From Burkholderia ambifaria AMMD (GTDB lineage: Bacteria; Pseudomonadota; Gammaproteobacteria; Burkholderiales; Burkholderiaceae), in assembly GCF_000203915.1 (NCBI RefSeq), contig NC_008392.1:992001-1056000 (forward strand): 64,000 nucleotides of DNA, read 5' to 3'. Below, in pieces: positions 8,688 through 17,097 of this stretch. The position numbers were made by a program, and so were the translations under genes. Under the pieces are notes generated by a model. The model searched no databases. It saw only the letters and a program-made list of their open reading frames with translations, and was not told where the DNA came from. Numbering within the stretch: position 1 is the stretch's first letter; every line of letters starts with the position of its first letter.

Positions 8688-10112
8688 TCAGCGCTCGCGC
8701 AACGCCATTTCCTTGGTCTTGATGACGGGCTTGAGCAGGTAATGCAATACGGTTCGGCGCCCGGTGCGGATGTCGACGGTCGCGATCATGCCCGGCACGA
8801 TCGCGACCGGCTGGCTCCGGCCGCTCGGCTTGCTTTGCCGGGTGCGCACCAGTACGCGGTAATAGCTGTCCGGTTTCTCGCCGGGACGGTCCGGCACGAT
8901 CGTGTCGGCGCTGATGTCCTCGACGACGGCGGGAAAGCCGCCATAGATCGAGAAGTCGTACGCGGACAGCTTGACCGTCGCGTCCTGCCCCGGATGCAGG
9001 AACGCGATGTCCGCCGGCCGCACGCGCGCTTCGATCAACAGCGTGTCGTCGAGCGGCACGATTTCCAGCAGGTCCATCCCCGGCTGGATCACGCCGCCCA
9101 CGGTGTTGATCTTGATCTGCTTGATCATCCCTTTCAGCGGCGCACGCACGAGCGTGCGCGTGACGCGATCCTCGAGCGCGACGTTGGCCGCACTCAGCGC
9201 CGACTGATCGGCGCGCGCGAGATTCAGTTCCTTCATCGCGTCGGCGCGAAAATGCGCGGTCGTTTCGTCGATTTTCTGGCGCGCCTCGCGATAGGCGGCT
9301 TCCAGCCGCGGCATCGCGAGCCGCGTCGCATCGAGGTCGCCCTTCATGTCGGTCGCCTGCCGCTCGAGCCGCAGCACCTCGACGTCCGATACCGCGCCTT
9401 TTTCGACGAGCGGGCTCGTCAACGCCAGCTCCTTCGCGACGAGCGCGTAGCTGTGTTGCAACTGCCCCTCGCGCGAGCGCTTTTCCGCGAGCTCCTGCCG
9501 GTGCTGTTCGGCCTGTTGCCTGAGCACGTCGAGATTGGCCTGCAATTCGCGCTGACGCGACTCGAACAGCGAGCGTTCCTCATCCAGCAGGCCCGGATTC
9601 GCGCGCGCCAGGGCGGCCGGCACGACGAACGCGGCGCCGTTCGCTTCGGCGCTCAGCCGCGCGATGCGGGCGAGGAGCGCGGCATCCTTCGCCTGTCCTT
9701 CCTTGTACGACGACGTGAACCGCGTATCGTCGATGCGCATCAGCGGCTGGCCTTTCTGGACGACCTGGCCGACACGCACCATGATCTCGGAGACGATCCC
9801 GCCCTCCAGGTTCTGCACCACCTGCACACGGCTGGACGGAATCACCTTGCCTTCCCCGACAGTGACTTCGTCGACTTCGGCGAATGCGGCCCAGAGGAGC
9901 GCGATGACGATGAACGCGAGCGTCGCCCACAGGATCCAGTGAGTGAAGTAGCGCGGCCCCTCCATCGCGGCCGCGCAGCGTTCGCGCATGAACGCGGTAT
10001 CGTCGGCGCGCGGCTTCAGCGCGGCGCCGATGCGCGCGCGCAGCGCGTTGAGCGCGGCGATGCGTTGCGTCGTCGGCGCGCCGGCGCCGTCGGGTTCAAC
10101 CAGCAGCGACAT
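8688..10112 (-). CDS. HlyD-family type I secretion membrane fusion protein
   Basis: This is the periplasmic adaptor that should link the inner-membrane ABC exporter to a TolC-like outer-membrane channel and pass the adhesin through. The 474-residue protein has one membrane segment at about residues 57-78 and a lipoyl-like half-motif near residues 90-120 (VVQNLEGGIV). A long helical hairpin rich in Glu, Arg and Gln follows, then the second half-motif TLVRAPLKG and a C-terminal beta domain. The ATG at 10112 is chosen because AGGGAG lies at proper spacing; a TTG six codons upstream is in frame but poorly placed. It overlaps the exporter gene by 17 bp, so the two are translationally coupled. No TolC-type gene is seen in the window. 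Confidence 0.93.
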   Translation of the reverse strand: MSLLVEPDGAGAPTTQRIAALNALRARIGAALKPRADDTAFMRERCAAAMEGPRYFTHWILWATLAFIVIALLWAAFAEVDEVTVGEGKVIPSSRVQVVQNLEGGIVSEIMVRVGQVVQKGQPLMRIDDTRFTSSYKEGQAKDAALLARIARLSAEANGAAFVVPAALARANPGLLDEERSLFESRQRELQANLDVLRQQAEQHRQELAEKRSREGQLQHSYALVAKELALTSPLVEKGAVSDVEVLRLERQATDMKGDLDATRLAMPRLEAAYREARQKIDETTAHFRADAMKELNLARADQSALSAANVALEDRVTRTLVRAPLKGMIKQIKINTVGGVIQPGMDLLEIVPLDDTLLIEARVRPADIAFLHPGQDATVKLSAYDFSIYGGFPAVVEDISADTIVPDRPGEKPDSYYRVLVRTRQSKPSGRSQPVAIVPGMIATVDIRTGRRTVLHYLLKPVIKTKEMALRER

Positions 10113-12390
10113 GGAGCTTTCTCCCTGCAAGAGCCGCGAGGACCTGGTCCTTCGGGCCGTCAGCGACGACGCGGCCCTGATCCATCACGATCAGGCGGTC
10201 GACGAGCGTGAGCAGCGACGGACGGTGCGTGACCAGCAGCAGCGTGCGGCCGGCGAGCTGGGCCGACAGACGCGCCTTGAACAGCTCTTCGGAGCGGTTG
10301 TCCATCGCGCTGCTCGGCTCGTCGAGCAACAGCACCGGCGGCGACAGCAGCATCGCACGGGCGATGGCGATGGCCTGGCGCTGCCCGCCGGACAACGCTT
10401 CGCCGCGTTCGCCAACCGCGAGGTCGAAGCCGTTCGGCACCCGGTTGACGAAGTCCGCGACGCCGGACACCTGCGCGGCGCGCAACACGGCGTCGTCGTC
10501 CGCGCCCGGCGCGCCCAGCACGATGTTGTCGCGCACGGTGCCGTTGAACAGCATCACGTCCTGCGGCACGTGACCGATCCCGCGCCGCAGCGCGGCAGGA
10601 TCGTACTGACGCAGTTCGACGCCGTCGATCAGGACGTTGCCGGACGAAGGCGGGTAGAGACCGAGGACGAGTTTTTCGATCGTGGTCTTGCCCGAGCCGA
10701 CGCGCCCGATGATGCCGACACGCTCGCCCGCGGCGACGCGGAACGACACGCCTTCGAGCGACACGCCGCTCTGGCCGGGGTACGCGAAGCTGACGTCGCG
10801 GAATTCGATCTCGCCGGCGAGTGCCGGCCGATGGACGAAGCGCTGCTCGGCCGGACGCTCGCCGGGCAGGTTCATCACGCCGTCGATCGACGCGAGCGCG
10901 CTGCGCGACTGGTGGTAGCGGGTCAGCAGTGACGCGACCTGGCCCATCGGCGCGAGCGCGCGGCCGGTGAAGATCGTGCAGGCGATCAGTCCGCCGGTCG
11001 TGAGGCGGTCGTCGCCGATCATGTACACGCCGCACAGGACCACCGCGAGATAGGCCGCCTGCTGCGCGAACATCGCGAAATTGACCGCGCAACCCGACAG
11101 CAGGCGCGACTTGAGCCCGAGCCGTGCGATCTCGCCGAGCATCTGCTCCCAGCGCGCCTGCATCGGTCCTTCCGCGCCGTTGACCTTGATCGTCTCGAGG
11201 CCGACCAGCGTTTCGATCAGCAGGGCCTGACGCTGGCTCGCGTGGCGCTGACTGGCTTGCACGGCGCGCGCGAGCGGCCCCTGCACGGCCACGCCCGCGC
11301 CGATCACGAGCGGCAAGGCCAGCAGCGGCAGCCAGCCGAGCCCGCCGCCGACCCAGAACATCGCCACGACGAACACGATCGAAAACGGCAGGTCGATCAG
11401 CGCCGCCGCGGTCGCCGACGTGAGGAATTCGCGCACGGCTTCGAATTCCTGGATCTGCGAAGCGAATCCGCCGACGGACGGCGGCCGCGCCGCCATCCGG
11501 ATGCCGAGTACTTTCTCGTACAGGTTTGCCGACAGGATCACATCGATCTTCTTGCCGGCGACGTCGATGAAATAGCCGCGCAACGTGCGCATCACGACGT
11601 CGAACACGATCACGAGCACGATGCCGGCCGCCAGTGCCCACAGCGTCTCGAGCGCGCGGTTCGGCACGACGCGGTCGTAGACGTTCATCGTGAACAGCGG
11701 CATCGCCAGCGCGAAAAGATTGACCAGCGTCGACGCGAGCATCACTTCCGCATAGATCGGCCACGATTGCGCGACCACGCCCCAGAACCAGTGGCGCGGG
11801 CGCGGCACGACGCTTTCCGTGTCGCGTGCATCGAATCGGTGGGCCGGGCGCGCGAACAGCACGTGGCCGGCATGGCGTTGCGCGAGTTCGGCCGCGTCGA
11901 CGGCTTCCTCGCCGATGCCGGTTTCAGGAAGGATCACCTGCAGGGTGCCGCACGCGTTGCGGCGAACCAGCACGCAGGCCTGGCCGTCGTTGAGCAGCAA
12001 CACCGCGGGCAGGACCGCATCCGGGATGTCGGGCAACGCGCGCCGGGCCAGTTTGGCCGACAGGCCGGCGCGCGCCGCGGCCCGCACGAACAGGGCGGGC
12101 GTGAGGCGCCGGCCGGCGAGCGGCAGGCCAGCCACGAGCGTGTCGACGCCCACCGGCCGGTCGAACAGCCGCGTCAGCACGAGCAGGCAACCGAGCAACG
12201 GATCGTCTTCGATACCCGATCCGTGCGGCAGATTCCAGCCGTGCGCGGCGCACGGCTCCCCGGCCGCGGCTTGTGTGGCGGCGGCCTGCATTACAGCACG
12301 CCGCCGGCCTGGTGACGGTCCGACCGGTGCGGCAGCCCGCCGCGCGCGCACTTCGCCGCCGTCAAGCGCTCCGTCTTGTTCATGCCTCAC
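10096..12390 (-). CDS. LapB-type ABC exporter with N-terminal C39-like domain
   Basis: This inner-membrane ATPase/permease should energise export of the adhesin. In the 764-residue protein, residues 60-180 resemble a C39 peptidase domain in which the usual catalytic Cys position is not Cys (PLLGC context). It is therefore probably a non-cleaving, substrate-binding C39-like domain as in HlyB and LapB. A six-helix membrane domain follows (about 205-490), then an ATPase domain with Walker A GRVGSGKTT (562-570), signature LSGGQ (666-670), Walker B VLLLDE (686-691) and H-loop His722. The GTG at 12390 gives the longest frame. An ATG at 12291 is an alternative start, since the first 33 residues are low-complexity. 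It heads the exporter-adaptor-adhesin operon. Confidence 0.92.
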   Translation of the reverse strand: MRHEQDGALDGGEVRARRAAAPVGPSPGRRRAVMQAAATQAAAGEPCAAHGWNLPHGSGIEDDPLLGCLLVLTRLFDRPVGVDTLVAGLPLAGRRLTPALFVRAAARAGLSAKLARRALPDIPDAVLPAVLLLNDGQACVLVRRNACGTLQVILPETGIGEEAVDAAELAQRHAGHVLFARPAHRFDARDTESVVPRPRHWFWGVVAQSWPIYAEVMLASTLVNLFALAMPLFTMNVYDRVVPNRALETLWALAAGIVLVIVFDVVMRTLRGYFIDVAGKKIDVILSANLYEKVLGIRMAARPPSVGGFASQIQEFEAVREFLTSATAAALIDLPFSIVFVVAMFWVGGGLGWLPLLALPLVIGAGVAVQGPLARAVQASQRHASQRQALLIETLVGLETIKVNGAEGPMQARWEQMLGEIARLGLKSRLLSGCAVNFAMFAQQAAYLAVVLCGVYMIGDDRLTTGGLIACTIFTGRALAPMGQVASLLTRYHQSRSALASIDGVMNLPGERPAEQRFVHRPALAGEIEFRDVSFAYPGQSGVSLEGVSFRVAAGERVGIIGRVGSGKTTIEKLVLGLYPPSSGNVLIDGVELRQYDPAALRRGIGHVPQDVMLFNGTVRDNIVLGAPGADDDAVLRAAQVSGVADFVNRVPNGFDLAVGERGEALSGGQRQAIAIARAMLLSPPVLLLDEPSSAMDNRSEELFKARLSAQLAGRTLLLVTHRPSLLTLVDRLIVMDQGRVVADGPKDQVLAALAGRKLHVAAG

Positions 12391-12562
12391 CCCGATTGTT
12401 TATGTGCTGTTGGTCGCTTGTGCGACTGCTTGTGACTGCTCGTGTTTGCTTCTGTTTGCGTCGGAGCAACAGCAAGGAGCGGGCCAGATGCGGCGACTGC
12501 CGCGCCTGGTGGGGCTTAGGCAGGCATGCGCCGGCCGACGGTGGTATCCGAATGCCGGTTTG

Positions 12563-12585
12563 GTTTCAGGTCTGATACGTTGCGG
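12563..12585. promoter_or_regulatory. Operator-like motif, copy 1
   Basis: The sequence GTTTCAGGTCTGATACGTTG followed by CGG closely matches a second copy at 12706. The two differ at only a few positions. It lies about 170 bp upstream of the exporter start. Its inverted-repeat character (TTTCA/TGAWA) is weaker than in copy 2. Confidence 0.5.
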
Positions 12586-12705
12586 CTGCGCGGGCGCCGT
12601 GGGATTTCGTGCCTATCCAGCGGCAATGGCGCACTGGAGAAGGCGCGCACGCTACGGCTGATGCGGAATCGCGGTCGGCACGGGGCCGGATCGGGTATCG
12701 ATAAT

Positions 12706-12728
12706 GTTTCAGGCGTGAAACGTTGCGG
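12706..12728. promoter_or_regulatory. Operator-like motif, copy 2, with inverted repeat
   Basis: GTTTCAGGCGTGAAAC is a 6-bp inverted repeat with a 4-bp spacer. It is followed by GTTGCGG, which is shared with copy 1 143 bp away. Two near-identical sites upstream of one operon suggest a dimeric regulator binding in tandem. No regulator gene is adjacent. Confidence 0.5.
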
Positions 12729-12886
12729 TTAGGGGGGCGTATCGGCGGTGTACATATGCGTCGGTTCAACGCACCGTCGGGCGCCGGCACTTCATGCGCC
12801 TACGCGCCGGGAGGCTTCGATCGGAATCGTGACGAATCGAAAAGGCCGCGTCGATGCTTCGCGGTCCATCTCCATCGCAGCCGCGG

Positions 12887-14128
12887 TCAATCCACGATCT
12901 TGAACACCCGGTTCTTCTCGATCACGCCGGCTTTCGGCAGTTTGCCGTCGTCCTCTGCCTCGGGGCGCAGATGCCGTTCATCGAGCGTCGGCCCCGTATA
13001 GCGGCTGCGCGGCCGGATCACCTTGCCCACGCGCAGCTGTTCGATGCAGTGGGCCAGCAGCCCGACGCTGCGCGCGATCGCGAACAGCCCGAACGCCGCG
13101 TCGCGCGGCAACCGAAGCTGCACCGACAGCATCGCAAGCGCGACATCGATGGTCGGCCGCTGGCCGGTGAGCGTCGTCACTTTGTCGATGAAGCGCGCGA
13201 GTTCCGCCGGCGGATCGAGCCGCGCGAGCAACGCGGCCGCGCGCGGGTCGCCGTCGGGGTACAGATGATGACCGAAGCCGGGGATCGGGATCGCGGACTT
13301 CAGGTGATGATCGACCACGTGCGCGGCGCCGAGCCGTTGCACGTCGTCGAACACCGCGCGCACGCGTCCCGACGCGTCGCCGTGCAGCGGGCCCGACAAC
13401 GTCGCGAGCCCGGTCAGCAGGCAGCCCGCGAGCGACGCGCCGGTCGACGCGGTGATGCGCGCGGCGAACGCCGAACTCGTGATCTCGTGATCGGCGACGA
13501 GCACCATCGCGCGACGCAGCAGGTCCGCGCCGCGATCGTCCAGGCCCCAGCCCGCCGCGAGCCGCTGATGGGTCCACGGCAGGGCCCCATCGTCGTGTGC
13601 GCCGAACGCGCGCGCGACGATCGCGACGAGTTGGCCGGCCTCGGCGTGCAGCGCGCTGTCGAGCCGGCCCAGCGTCGAGTGGCCATGCGCCGCCAACGTG
13701 GCAAGCAGCGTGAACGCGCACTGGCGATCACGCTCGCCGGCCGGCAAGGCAACCGCGGGCGCGTCGAACGTCACGGGCGTGGTGGCTTGCCAGAGCAGCG
13801 CGGCCGTGTCCTCGAGCGTGGCGGTGTCCGACAGTTGAATGCTGTCGCGGCCGCGATACCACGCACGGCCCTTGGCGAAGGTGGTGATGCCGCTCGGGAT
13901 GCATGGCTCGGCGCCGAAGATCGTGCCAGCCGCCAGCGCCGCGCGCTTGCGGCCGACCTGTTTCTTGCGACACAGCGCGATCACGTCCTCGGCGCGATAC
14001 AGGCTCTTGCGCGGATCGTCGGGATCCTGCATCACGGCGATGCTGCCGCGGCTCGCATACGCGTAGACGGTCTGCGCCCGCACGCCGAGCCGCCGCGCGG
14101 CTTCCGTCAGGGTGATCCAGTTGTGCAT
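12887..14128 (-). CDS. Citrate/2-methylcitrate synthase family protein with N-terminal helix-turn-helix
   Basis: Residues 4-50 (TLTEAARRLGVRAQTVYAYA) form a MerR/excisionase-like helix-turn-helix. The remaining 360 residues resemble citrate synthase, which condenses acetyl-CoA or propionyl-CoA with oxaloacetate. Recognisable active-site blocks are ADHEITSSAF (catalytic His), GPLHGDASGRV and GFGHHLYPDGDPRA, whose canonical form is GFGHR.Y...DPRA. The protein is 413 residues, close to citrate synthase length despite the added domain. It is the last gene of a minus-strand run with VOC, MFS and SDR genes (60-bp gaps). The substrate is unknown. The fusion may couple metabolite binding to DNA binding, but that is inference. 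Confidence 0.85.
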   Translation of the reverse strand: MHNWITLTEAARRLGVRAQTVYAYASRGSIAVMQDPDDPRKSLYRAEDVIALCRKKQVGRKRAALAAGTIFGAEPCIPSGITTFAKGRAWYRGRDSIQLSDTATLEDTAALLWQATTPVTFDAPAVALPAGERDRQCAFTLLATLAAHGHSTLGRLDSALHAEAGQLVAIVARAFGAHDDGALPWTHQRLAAGWGLDDRGADLLRRAMVLVADHEITSSAFAARITASTGASLAGCLLTGLATLSGPLHGDASGRVRAVFDDVQRLGAAHVVDHHLKSAIPIPGFGHHLYPDGDPRAAALLARLDPPAELARFIDKVTTLTGQRPTIDVALAMLSVQLRLPRDAAFGLFAIARSVGLLAHCIEQLRVGKVIRPRSRYTGPTLDERHLRPEAEDDGKLPKAGVIEKNRVFKIVD

Positions 14129-14188
14129 GGGGAGTCGTGATGAGGACGCGGCCGGTGCCCGGCCGCTTGCGCCGACTATAGACCGGGT

Positions 14189-14581
14189 TCAGCCCGATGT
14201 CATCTCGGCGGGGCGCCGCTCGAGCACCTCGACGAGGATCTCGCCCGGCGCGCGCACGAAACAGCCACGCACGCCGGCGCGGATCCGCGTCACCGGCTGG
14301 ACGATCTTGGCGCCGTGCTCGACCAGATGGGCGTACGCGGCGTCGAGATCCTCGACCAGCACGCCGAAGTGATCGATGCCTTGCGCACGTGCGCCGTCGG
14401 GCACGGCGGCCGGTCGTGCGTCGGGCAGGGCCGTGATGAACAGGTTGATGGCGCCGATCCGCAGGTCGACGCGGCCGGGGCGTCGCACGATCTCGGCGTT
14501 CAGGCAGCGCGCGAACCACGCCGCGGTGGCCTCGGCATCAGCCGAGCAGAGTTGCAGGTGATCCCATTTGAATTCGATCAT
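14189..14581 (-). CDS. VOC/glyoxalase-fold protein
   Basis: This is a small (130 residue) metal-dependent vicinal-oxygen-chelate-fold protein. It starts IEFKWDHLQLCSADAEATAAWF and has a second half with GIDHFGVLVEDLDAAYAHL and the C-terminal VRAPGEILVEVLER. These carry the usual paired-betaalphabetabetabeta pattern with His and Glu ligands. The ATG at 14581 is preferred because it matches the conserved family start; a longer frame begins upstream without a good ribosome site. It lies between the MFS gene and the HTH-citrate synthase gene. It probably acts on the same metabolite as an isomerase, lyase or dioxygenase, but the reaction cannot be told. Confidence 0.8.
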   Translation of the reverse strand: MIEFKWDHLQLCSADAEATAAWFARCLNAEIVRRPGRVDLRIGAINLFITALPDARPAAVPDGARAQGIDHFGVLVEDLDAAYAHLVEHGAKIVQPVTRIRAGVRGCFVRAPGEILVEVLERRPAEMTSG

Positions 14582-14641
14582 GATCGTGGGCCGGATGAGG
14601 GTTGAGCCGCCGCGGCGGCCGGTCAAGGGATGCGAATGCGC

Positions 14642-15958
14642 TCACAGCTCGATGCGCGACAGCTTGCCGAGCAGCACGGAGTACGACAGCGTGCCGACGA
14701 GGCAGATCGCGCCCATCAGGTTCAGCGCCCAGAAGAAGTTGCCGGTGTGCTGGGTCACGTAGCCGATCATCAGCGGCGTGGTGACCGCCGCGATATTGGC
14801 CGCGAGGCTCGTGATGCTGCTGGTGAGCCCGACATAGCGTCTCGGCGCGATCTCGGATACGGCGGCCCAGGACATCGAGCCGATCCCCTGCGCGAAGAAC
14901 GCGACGGTCAGGATCGCGATCACCAGCGCGTTCGAGTGCACGAAGTTGACCAGCACGATCGACGCGCCGAGGAAGGTGCCGATCACGAGCGGCGCCTTGC
15001 GCGACGACGACATCGACACGCCGCGCCGGATGCAAAGATCGGACAAGTAGCCGGCGATCAGGATTCCCAACGTTGCACCAATGAACGGCATCGCCTGAAA
15101 GAAGCCGACCTTGATCATCGACATGTGCCGTTCCTCGACCAGGTAGGTCATGAACCAGGTCGTGAAGAACACCAGCAGCGTGTTGTTGCAGAACTTGCCG
15201 AGACAGATCGCGAGGATCTGCCGGTAGCCGAGCAGGCGCAGCGCCATGCGCCAGTCGAAGCGCTCGCGTGCGGTCACGACAGGGCGCCCTTCGGTGATGT
15301 ACTGCAGCTCGGCCGCGTTGACGCTGCGATGCCGCGACGGATCGCGATAAAGCCGGTACCAGACGAGGCTGAACAGGATGCCGAAGCCGCCCGTCGCGAA
15401 GAACACCGCGCGCCAGCCGAACGCCGACGAGATCCACAACAGCAGCCCGGCGAAGAGCGGCGTGCCGATGTACTGACCCATCACGTAGACGCTCGTCGCG
15501 AAGCCGCGCTCCTGGACCGGGAACCACATCGTCACCGCGCGGGCGTTCGACGGGAAGGCCGGCGCTTCCAGCGCGCCCATCGCCAGCCGCGAGCCGAGCA
15601 GCATGTGATAGCCGTGCGCGAGCCCCTGCGTCAGCGTCGCCAGCGACCAGCCGACCAGCGACAGCGCATAGGCGACGCGCGAGCCGAGCATGTCGGCGAG
15701 CACGCCCGCCGGCACCAGCGCGATCGAATAGGCGAGGCCGAACACGGCGAACAGCTCGCCCATCTGCACGCGGGTGAGGGCGAGATCCTTCGACAGCGCC
15801 GGTGCGACGATGCCGAGCGCCGAGCGGTCGACGTAGTTGAGGATGGTCGCCACCAGCAGCATCGACAGCACGCCGTAGCGCACTCGCGATCTCCTGGCGA
15901 CGTCCGCGTGCGAGCCGAACTCGCGCATGACCGAAACCTGTTCTTCTGCGGTTTTCAA
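14642..15958 (-). CDS. MFS transporter, anion:cation symporter (ACS) family
   Basis: This 438-residue protein has about 12 membrane segments. It carries the ACS hallmark NYVDRSALGIVAPALSKDL in the first helix and the motif AGVLADMLGSR after helix 2. ACS members take up organic anions such as sugar acids (glucarate, galactonate), tartrate or phthalate with protons. The apparent start is a TTG at 15958 supported by a strong AGGAG six bases upstream; an ATG ten codons in (15928) is the alternative. It follows the SDR gene by 66 bp and precedes the VOC gene, so it probably imports the substrate handled by this operon. Confidence 0.88.
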   Translation of the reverse strand: MKTAEEQVSVMREFGSHADVARRSRVRYGVLSMLLVATILNYVDRSALGIVAPALSKDLALTRVQMGELFAVFGLAYSIALVPAGVLADMLGSRVAYALSLVGWSLATLTQGLAHGYHMLLGSRLAMGALEAPAFPSNARAVTMWFPVQERGFATSVYVMGQYIGTPLFAGLLLWISSAFGWRAVFFATGGFGILFSLVWYRLYRDPSRHRSVNAAELQYITEGRPVVTARERFDWRMALRLLGYRQILAICLGKFCNNTLLVFFTTWFMTYLVEERHMSMIKVGFFQAMPFIGATLGILIAGYLSDLCIRRGVSMSSSRKAPLVIGTFLGASIVLVNFVHSNALVIAILTVAFFAQGIGSMSWAAVSEIAPRRYVGLTSSITSLAANIAAVTTPLMIGYVTQHTGNFFWALNLMGAICLVGTLSYSVLLGKLSRIEL

Positions 15959-16024
15959 GGTTGTCTCCTGTCTCCTGATGGGTGGGCCGACGCGTTGTCG
16001 TCATGCGCGCCGGCGATCGTCGGG

Positions 16025-16783
16025 TCAGCCGCGCCCGACGTAGGGCATCGCGCTTGCCATGATCGTCATGTTCAGAATGTTGGCTTCCAGCGGCAGGCTC
16101 GCCATCTGCACGATGGCGTCCGCGACGTGCGCGACGTCGACGCGCGGCTCCGGTGCGACGCGACCGTCGGCCTGCAGCACGCCGCTGTTCATGCGCTCGG
16201 TCAGCGACGTGGCGGCGTTGCCGATGTCGATCTGGCCGCACGCGATGTTGAACGGCCGGCCATCGAGCGCGAGCGAGCGGGTGATGCCGAGGACGGCATG
16301 CTTGGTGGCCGTGTACGCGATCGTGTTCGGGCGCGGCGAGTGCGCCGAGATCGAACCGTTGTTGATGATGCGGCCGCCTTGCGGAGTCTGGCGCTTCATC
16401 TGGCGCCACGCGGCGCGCGCGCACAGGAAGACGCCCGTCACGTTGGTCGCGACCACGTCGTTCCAGAATTCGAGCGAGTAGTCGTCGAGCGGCACGGCGC
16501 CGGCATTGCGGCCGGCGTTGTTGAACAGCACGTCGAGGTGTCCGAACTCGCGTTCGATCCGCGCGAAGCTTGCGTCGACCGACGCCTCGTCGGCGACGTC
16601 GGTCGGAATCGCCGCGGCAATCCCGCCCGCCTGCTCGATGAGCTCCTTCGTCGCGAGCAGCGGCTCGATGCGCCTGCCGAGCAACGCCACGCCGAATCCG
16701 GCTCGCGCCAGCGCGACGGCCGCTGCGTGGCCGATTCCCGTGCCGGCGCCCGTCACTGCCGCGATTTTTTTCCGTGCCTGCAT
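16025..16783 (-). CDS. Short-chain dehydrogenase/reductase (SDR)
   Basis: A cytoplasmic NAD(P)-dependent oxidoreductase of 252 residues. It has the Rossmann motif TGAGTGIG near the N-terminus, NNAG at the usual place, a Ser in NNGSISAHS, and the catalytic YTATK. The ATG at 16783 is chosen because GAGG precedes it and the protein then starts just before the first strand ([14 protein letters not shown]). A longer TTG-initiated frame is less likely. It is the first gene of the minus-strand operon SDR-MFS-VOC-citrate synthase. It diverges from a D-2-hydroxyacid dehydrogenase, which suggests both oxidise related hydroxy acids. The substrate is unknown. Confidence 0.88.
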   Translation of the reverse strand: MQARKKIAAVTGAGTGIGHAAAVALARAGFGVALLGRRIEPLLATKELIEQAGGIAAAIPTDVADEASVDASFARIEREFGHLDVLFNNAGRNAGAVPLDDYSLEFWNDVVATNVTGVFLCARAAWRQMKRQTPQGGRIINNGSISAHSPRPNTIAYTATKHAVLGITRSLALDGRPFNIACGQIDIGNAATSLTERMNSGVLQADGRVAPEPRVDVAHVADAIVQMASLPLEANILNMTIMASAMPYVGRG

Positions 16784-16852
16784 TTTCACGACCTCGTCTT
16801 CCGTCCGTTGAACATGCAAAAAGCATTGCGCGGCGGCGATTGCCCAGCAATC

Positions 16853-16875
16853 TTGATTCTTTCAATCAATATCAA
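16853..16875. promoter_or_regulatory. Operator-like site near the SDR start
   Basis: TTGATTCTTTCAATCAATAT followed by CAA closely matches a second site at 17018-17040. It lies about 70 bp upstream of the SDR start codon and is part of the divergent promoter region. The TTGATT/AATCAA halves make it partly palindromic. Confidence 0.55.
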
Positions 16876-17017
16876 GTGCCCCGTCGCGACGGGGCTGCGT
16901 CAGGGTTTTCCTGAGTTCGCGGGCACGTCGTGCACGGGCCCGCGATGGGGGATGCGCATGATGCGCCGCAACCGGAACCGGCCGGGGAAGCCGGCAGTGC
17001 GATGCCGCGCGGACACG

Positions 17018-17040
17018 TTGATTGAATCAATCAATATTGA
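17018..17040. promoter_or_regulatory. Operator-like site near the hydroxyacid dehydrogenase start
   Basis: TTGATTGAATCAATCAATAT followed by TGA is the second copy of the motif at 16853. It contains the symmetric core TTGATTGAATCAA and sits 57 bp upstream of the dehydrogenase ATG. One site near each divergent start suggests one regulator controls both units. Confidence 0.6.
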
Positions 17041-17097
17041 CCCGCGCCGAGCGCGCTTCGTAGGCTGTGCTCCGTTTTCCGACCCAAGGACGAGACC

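Larger units (their letters stand above)
12391..12886. other. Long upstream region of the adhesin operon
   Basis: Nearly 500 bp separate the exporter start from the stop of the citrate synthase-like gene. No convincing coding sequence is seen. It most likely holds the promoter and control sites of the exporter-adhesin operon, including the two related motifs listed separately. Short open frames here have no start site or composition that would support a gene. Confidence 0.6.

Noticed and set aside
8664..10211. A 515-codon plus-strand frame opposite the HlyD gene
   Set aside because: It is antisense to a clear HlyD protein, is rich in Arg and His, and has no recognisable domain.
16853..17040. 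The TTGATT...ATCAA sites as FNR/ANR boxes
   Set aside because: The half-sites are not separated by four bases as in TTGAT-N4-ATCAA, so they more likely belong to another regulator.
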